Source: Endozoicomonas montiporae CL-33
Lineage (GTDB): Bacteria > Pseudomonadota > Gammaproteobacteria > Pseudomonadales > Endozoicomonadaceae
Assembly (NCBI RefSeq): GCF_001583435.1
Contig: NZ_CP013251.1
Location: 2,501,617 to 2,565,616 of the forward strand
DNA: 64,000 bases
Reading direction: 5' to 3'
The translations under genes and the position numbers were made by a program. Below the pieces are notes generated by a model, which was given only the letters and a program-made list of their open reading frames with translations, was not told the DNA's origin and ran no database searches. Positions 62,678 to 64,000 of this stretch are shown here, piece after piece. Positions within the stretch are counted from its first letter, which is position 1. Every line of letters starts with the position of its first letter.

Positions 62678-63316
62678 ATGAGAATATGGCTGAACCGTTT
62701 ACTGTCGGTTTCTATGGTGCTTGGTCTGACTGTTATGGCCAGTGGAGTGGCAGCAAAGCCGGTCGAACCGGTGAAGAAGAACGCAGAGCCGGAAGCCGTG
62801 CTGGTCAAAATGGAAACCAGTAAGGGTAATATTGTGATTCAGCTCGACGAGAAACGTGCTCCGGTCACCGTAAAGAATTTCCTCGGCTATGTTGGTGATG
62901 GCTTTTACGATGACCTTATTTTTCATCGAGTTATCAATGGCTTTATGATTCAGGGTGGCGGCATGGACAAAGATATGAGCCAGAAGCCAAACAAGGCTCC
63001 GATTTACAACGAATCGTCCAATGGTCTTGGCAACAGACGTGGCACTATTGCCATGGCGCGTACCTCTGCACCACACAGTGCGACTTCCCAGTTCTTTATT
63101 AATCTGGTAGATAATCAAAGTCTGAACTATCGTGCAGGTCAGCCGGGTTATACCGTGTTTGGTGAAGTGGTTGAGGGCATGGAGACGGTTGATGCAATTG
63201 CTCAAGTGAGAACCGGCCGAAAGGCAGGGCATGGGGATGTGCCGGTTGAGCCCATACTGATTATCAAAGCCCAGCGAATTAAGGCGGAAAAAAGCAGCCA
63301 ATCACAAGAAAAATAA
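62678..63316 (+). CDS. ppiA: Periplasmic cyclophilin-type peptidyl-prolyl isomerase
   Basis: A Sec signal peptide (cleavage after GVAAK region, residues 1-26) leads a cyclophilin domain: [34 protein letters not shown], then [20 protein letters not shown]. The Arg and Phe residues of the active site are present. The length is 212 residues. It helps fold exported proteins. It is followed by a terminator. Confidence 0.93.
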   Translation: MRIWLNRLLSVSMVLGLTVMASGVAAKPVEPVKKNAEPEAVLVKMETSKGNIVIQLDEKRAPVTVKNFLGYVGDGFYDDLIFHRVINGFMIQGGGMDKDMSQKPNKAPIYNESSNGLGNRRGTIAMARTSAPHSATSQFFINLVDNQSLNYRAGQPGYTVFGEVVEGMETVDAIAQVRTGRKAGHGDVPVEPILIIKAQRIKAEKSSQSQEK

Positions 63317-63323
63317 TTCTCAG

Positions 63324-63357
63324 GGAGCGGTAAAAGGTACGCCCGTCCGCTCCTTTT
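63324..63357 (+). terminator. Terminator after ppiA
   Basis: GGAGCGG pairs with CCGCTCC and is followed by TTTT. Confidence 0.75.
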
Positions 63358-63449
63358 CTAAATCTCGTATGCTAATACAAAAATCTGATTTGGAGTCTTA
63401 GTCTGAAATTTTTTATAATCCCTCCTGACTAAAAATATCTGTTCTAACG

Positions 63450-64000
63450 ATGAGAAATTGCATGTTTCGATGTATGAAACATTTAATCGGTCTGTGCTTG
63501 GCGGTCAGTCTTGCAGGCTGTGGTCAGCCGGATAACCCACAGCTTTCAGAATTTACTGCCATTGATCAGGATAAAATGATGACCCTGATCAACGAGCGTG
63601 ACTGGGTATTGGTGGATGTGCGTGCCAGCGACTGGTTTAATGGCTGGCCTTCCGACAACACCGGTGTGGGTGGACATATACCGGGGGCGCGCAACTTTGA
63701 TCTGAACTGGCTGTTAAATGATCGCTCTGAACTGAATAAACTCACTGAACGGTTGTTTCAGAGTAAAGGTATGCGTCAGGCACCGGGTATCGTTATTTAC
63801 GGTTCTGACCAGCATGAAGCAAAGATACTGGCAGACTGGCTGGTGACTGAGCAGGGCTTTGAAAACTCTGATATTCGCATTTATCCGTTTGGTTTCTCCG
63901 GTTGGCTGAAATCCGGTGGTTCTGTAGAGACCATGCCTTCCTATACTCGTCTGGTGCCACCGGCCTGGCTGGACAAACAGTTCAATTCTCCTGAACCTCC
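63450..64000 (+). CDS. Rhodanese-like lipoprotein (3' end outside window)
   Basis: An N-terminal signal with lipobox SLAGC precedes a rhodanese fold (WVLVDVRASDWFNGWP, then GGHIPGARNFDL). The active-site loop reads IVIYGSDQHEA, so the catalytic Cys seen in active sulfurtransferases is absent here; this may be the inactive first domain of a two-domain protein whose second half lies beyond the edge. The start could also be at the ATG at 63474. Confidence 0.82.
   Translation, partial: MRNCMFRCMKHLIGLCLAVSLAGCGQPDNPQLSEFTAIDQDKMMTLINERDWVLVDVRASDWFNGWPSDNTGVGGHIPGARNFDLNWLLNDRSELNKLTERLFQSKGMRQAPGIVIYGSDQHEAKILADWLVTEQGFENSDIRIYPFGFSGWLKSGGSVETMPSYTRLVPPAWLDKQFNSPEP

Overview
The window looks like chromosomal DNA of a motile marine gammaproteobacterium. 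The lateral-type flagellar gene order, the exopolysaccharide genes, the tRNA-Pro(GGG) sequence and the lipoprotein-type WD40 proteins would fit an Endozoicomonas-like member of the Oceanospirillales. The genus is an inference and was not tested by any search.

Layout. (1) 1-4.8 kb: three tandem paralogues of a secreted WD40 beta-propeller protein with Thr/Pro-rich stalks and a hydrophobic C-terminal tail. Two palindromic MITE-like elements lie among them in opposite orientations. (2) 4.9-33.0 kb: the distal part of a lateral (Flag-2-like) flagellar locus. Its order is fliJ, then flgN-flgM-flgA on the minus strand, flgBCDEFGHIJ, flgKL, two flagellins, flaG and fliD-fliS-fliT-fliK-fliL-fliA-motA-motB. 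Two near-consensus sigma-54 promoters precede flgB and fliD. Junctions of the locus carry foreign cargo: an orphan type IV coupling-protein-like ATPase between flgJ and flgK, a palindromic element between flgK and flgL, and a toxin-antitoxin island (HEPN/MNT, MntA-HepT, HicAB, HigBA) around the first flagellin. HepT is split by a 377-bp IS200/IS605-type remnant. (3) 33.0-47.7 kb: a surface-polysaccharide cluster that opens with an ops/JUMPStart element. It encodes a flippase, glycosyltransferases, the UDP-L-FucNAc enzymes (FnlA/B/C type), a phosphoglycosyl transferase, a PglD-like acyltransferase, a MaoC/PhaJ-like hydratase, a PLP aminotransferase and a membrane WbpM/CapD-type dehydratase. The part from about 34 to 44.4 kb is clearly AT-rich and is interrupted by an IS3-family element sitting in an ISAs1 remnant. 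(4) 47.7-51.1 kb: galU, uppP and a yjiH-yjiG pair, each unit closed by a clear terminator. (5) 51.1-62.4 kb: a Cof-type HAD phosphatase gene broken by an IS1-family element with an 8-bp target duplication, a second identical IS1 copy in inverted orientation without a duplication, a 2.3-kilo-residue phage/plasmid-type polyvalent protein whose 5' end is lost at that IS, small phage-like genes including an XRE regulator, a small gene under a near-perfect LexA box, and a strongly structured intergenic stretch. (6) 62.4-64 kb: tRNA-Pro, a periplasmic cyclophilin and the start of a rhodanese-like lipoprotein.

How the genes work together. The flagellar block supplies the rod, hook, rings, junction proteins, cap, chaperones, filament, stator and its own sigma-28/FlgM pair. 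The proposed order of control is sigma-54 for hook and cap operons, then sigma-28 for late genes. The polysaccharide block makes nucleotide sugars (UDP-L-FucNAc and a bacillosamine-like 4-amino sugar, possibly carrying a hydroxyacyl group), builds them on undecaprenyl phosphate and flips the product. GalU and UppP next door supply UDP-glucose and recycle the lipid carrier.
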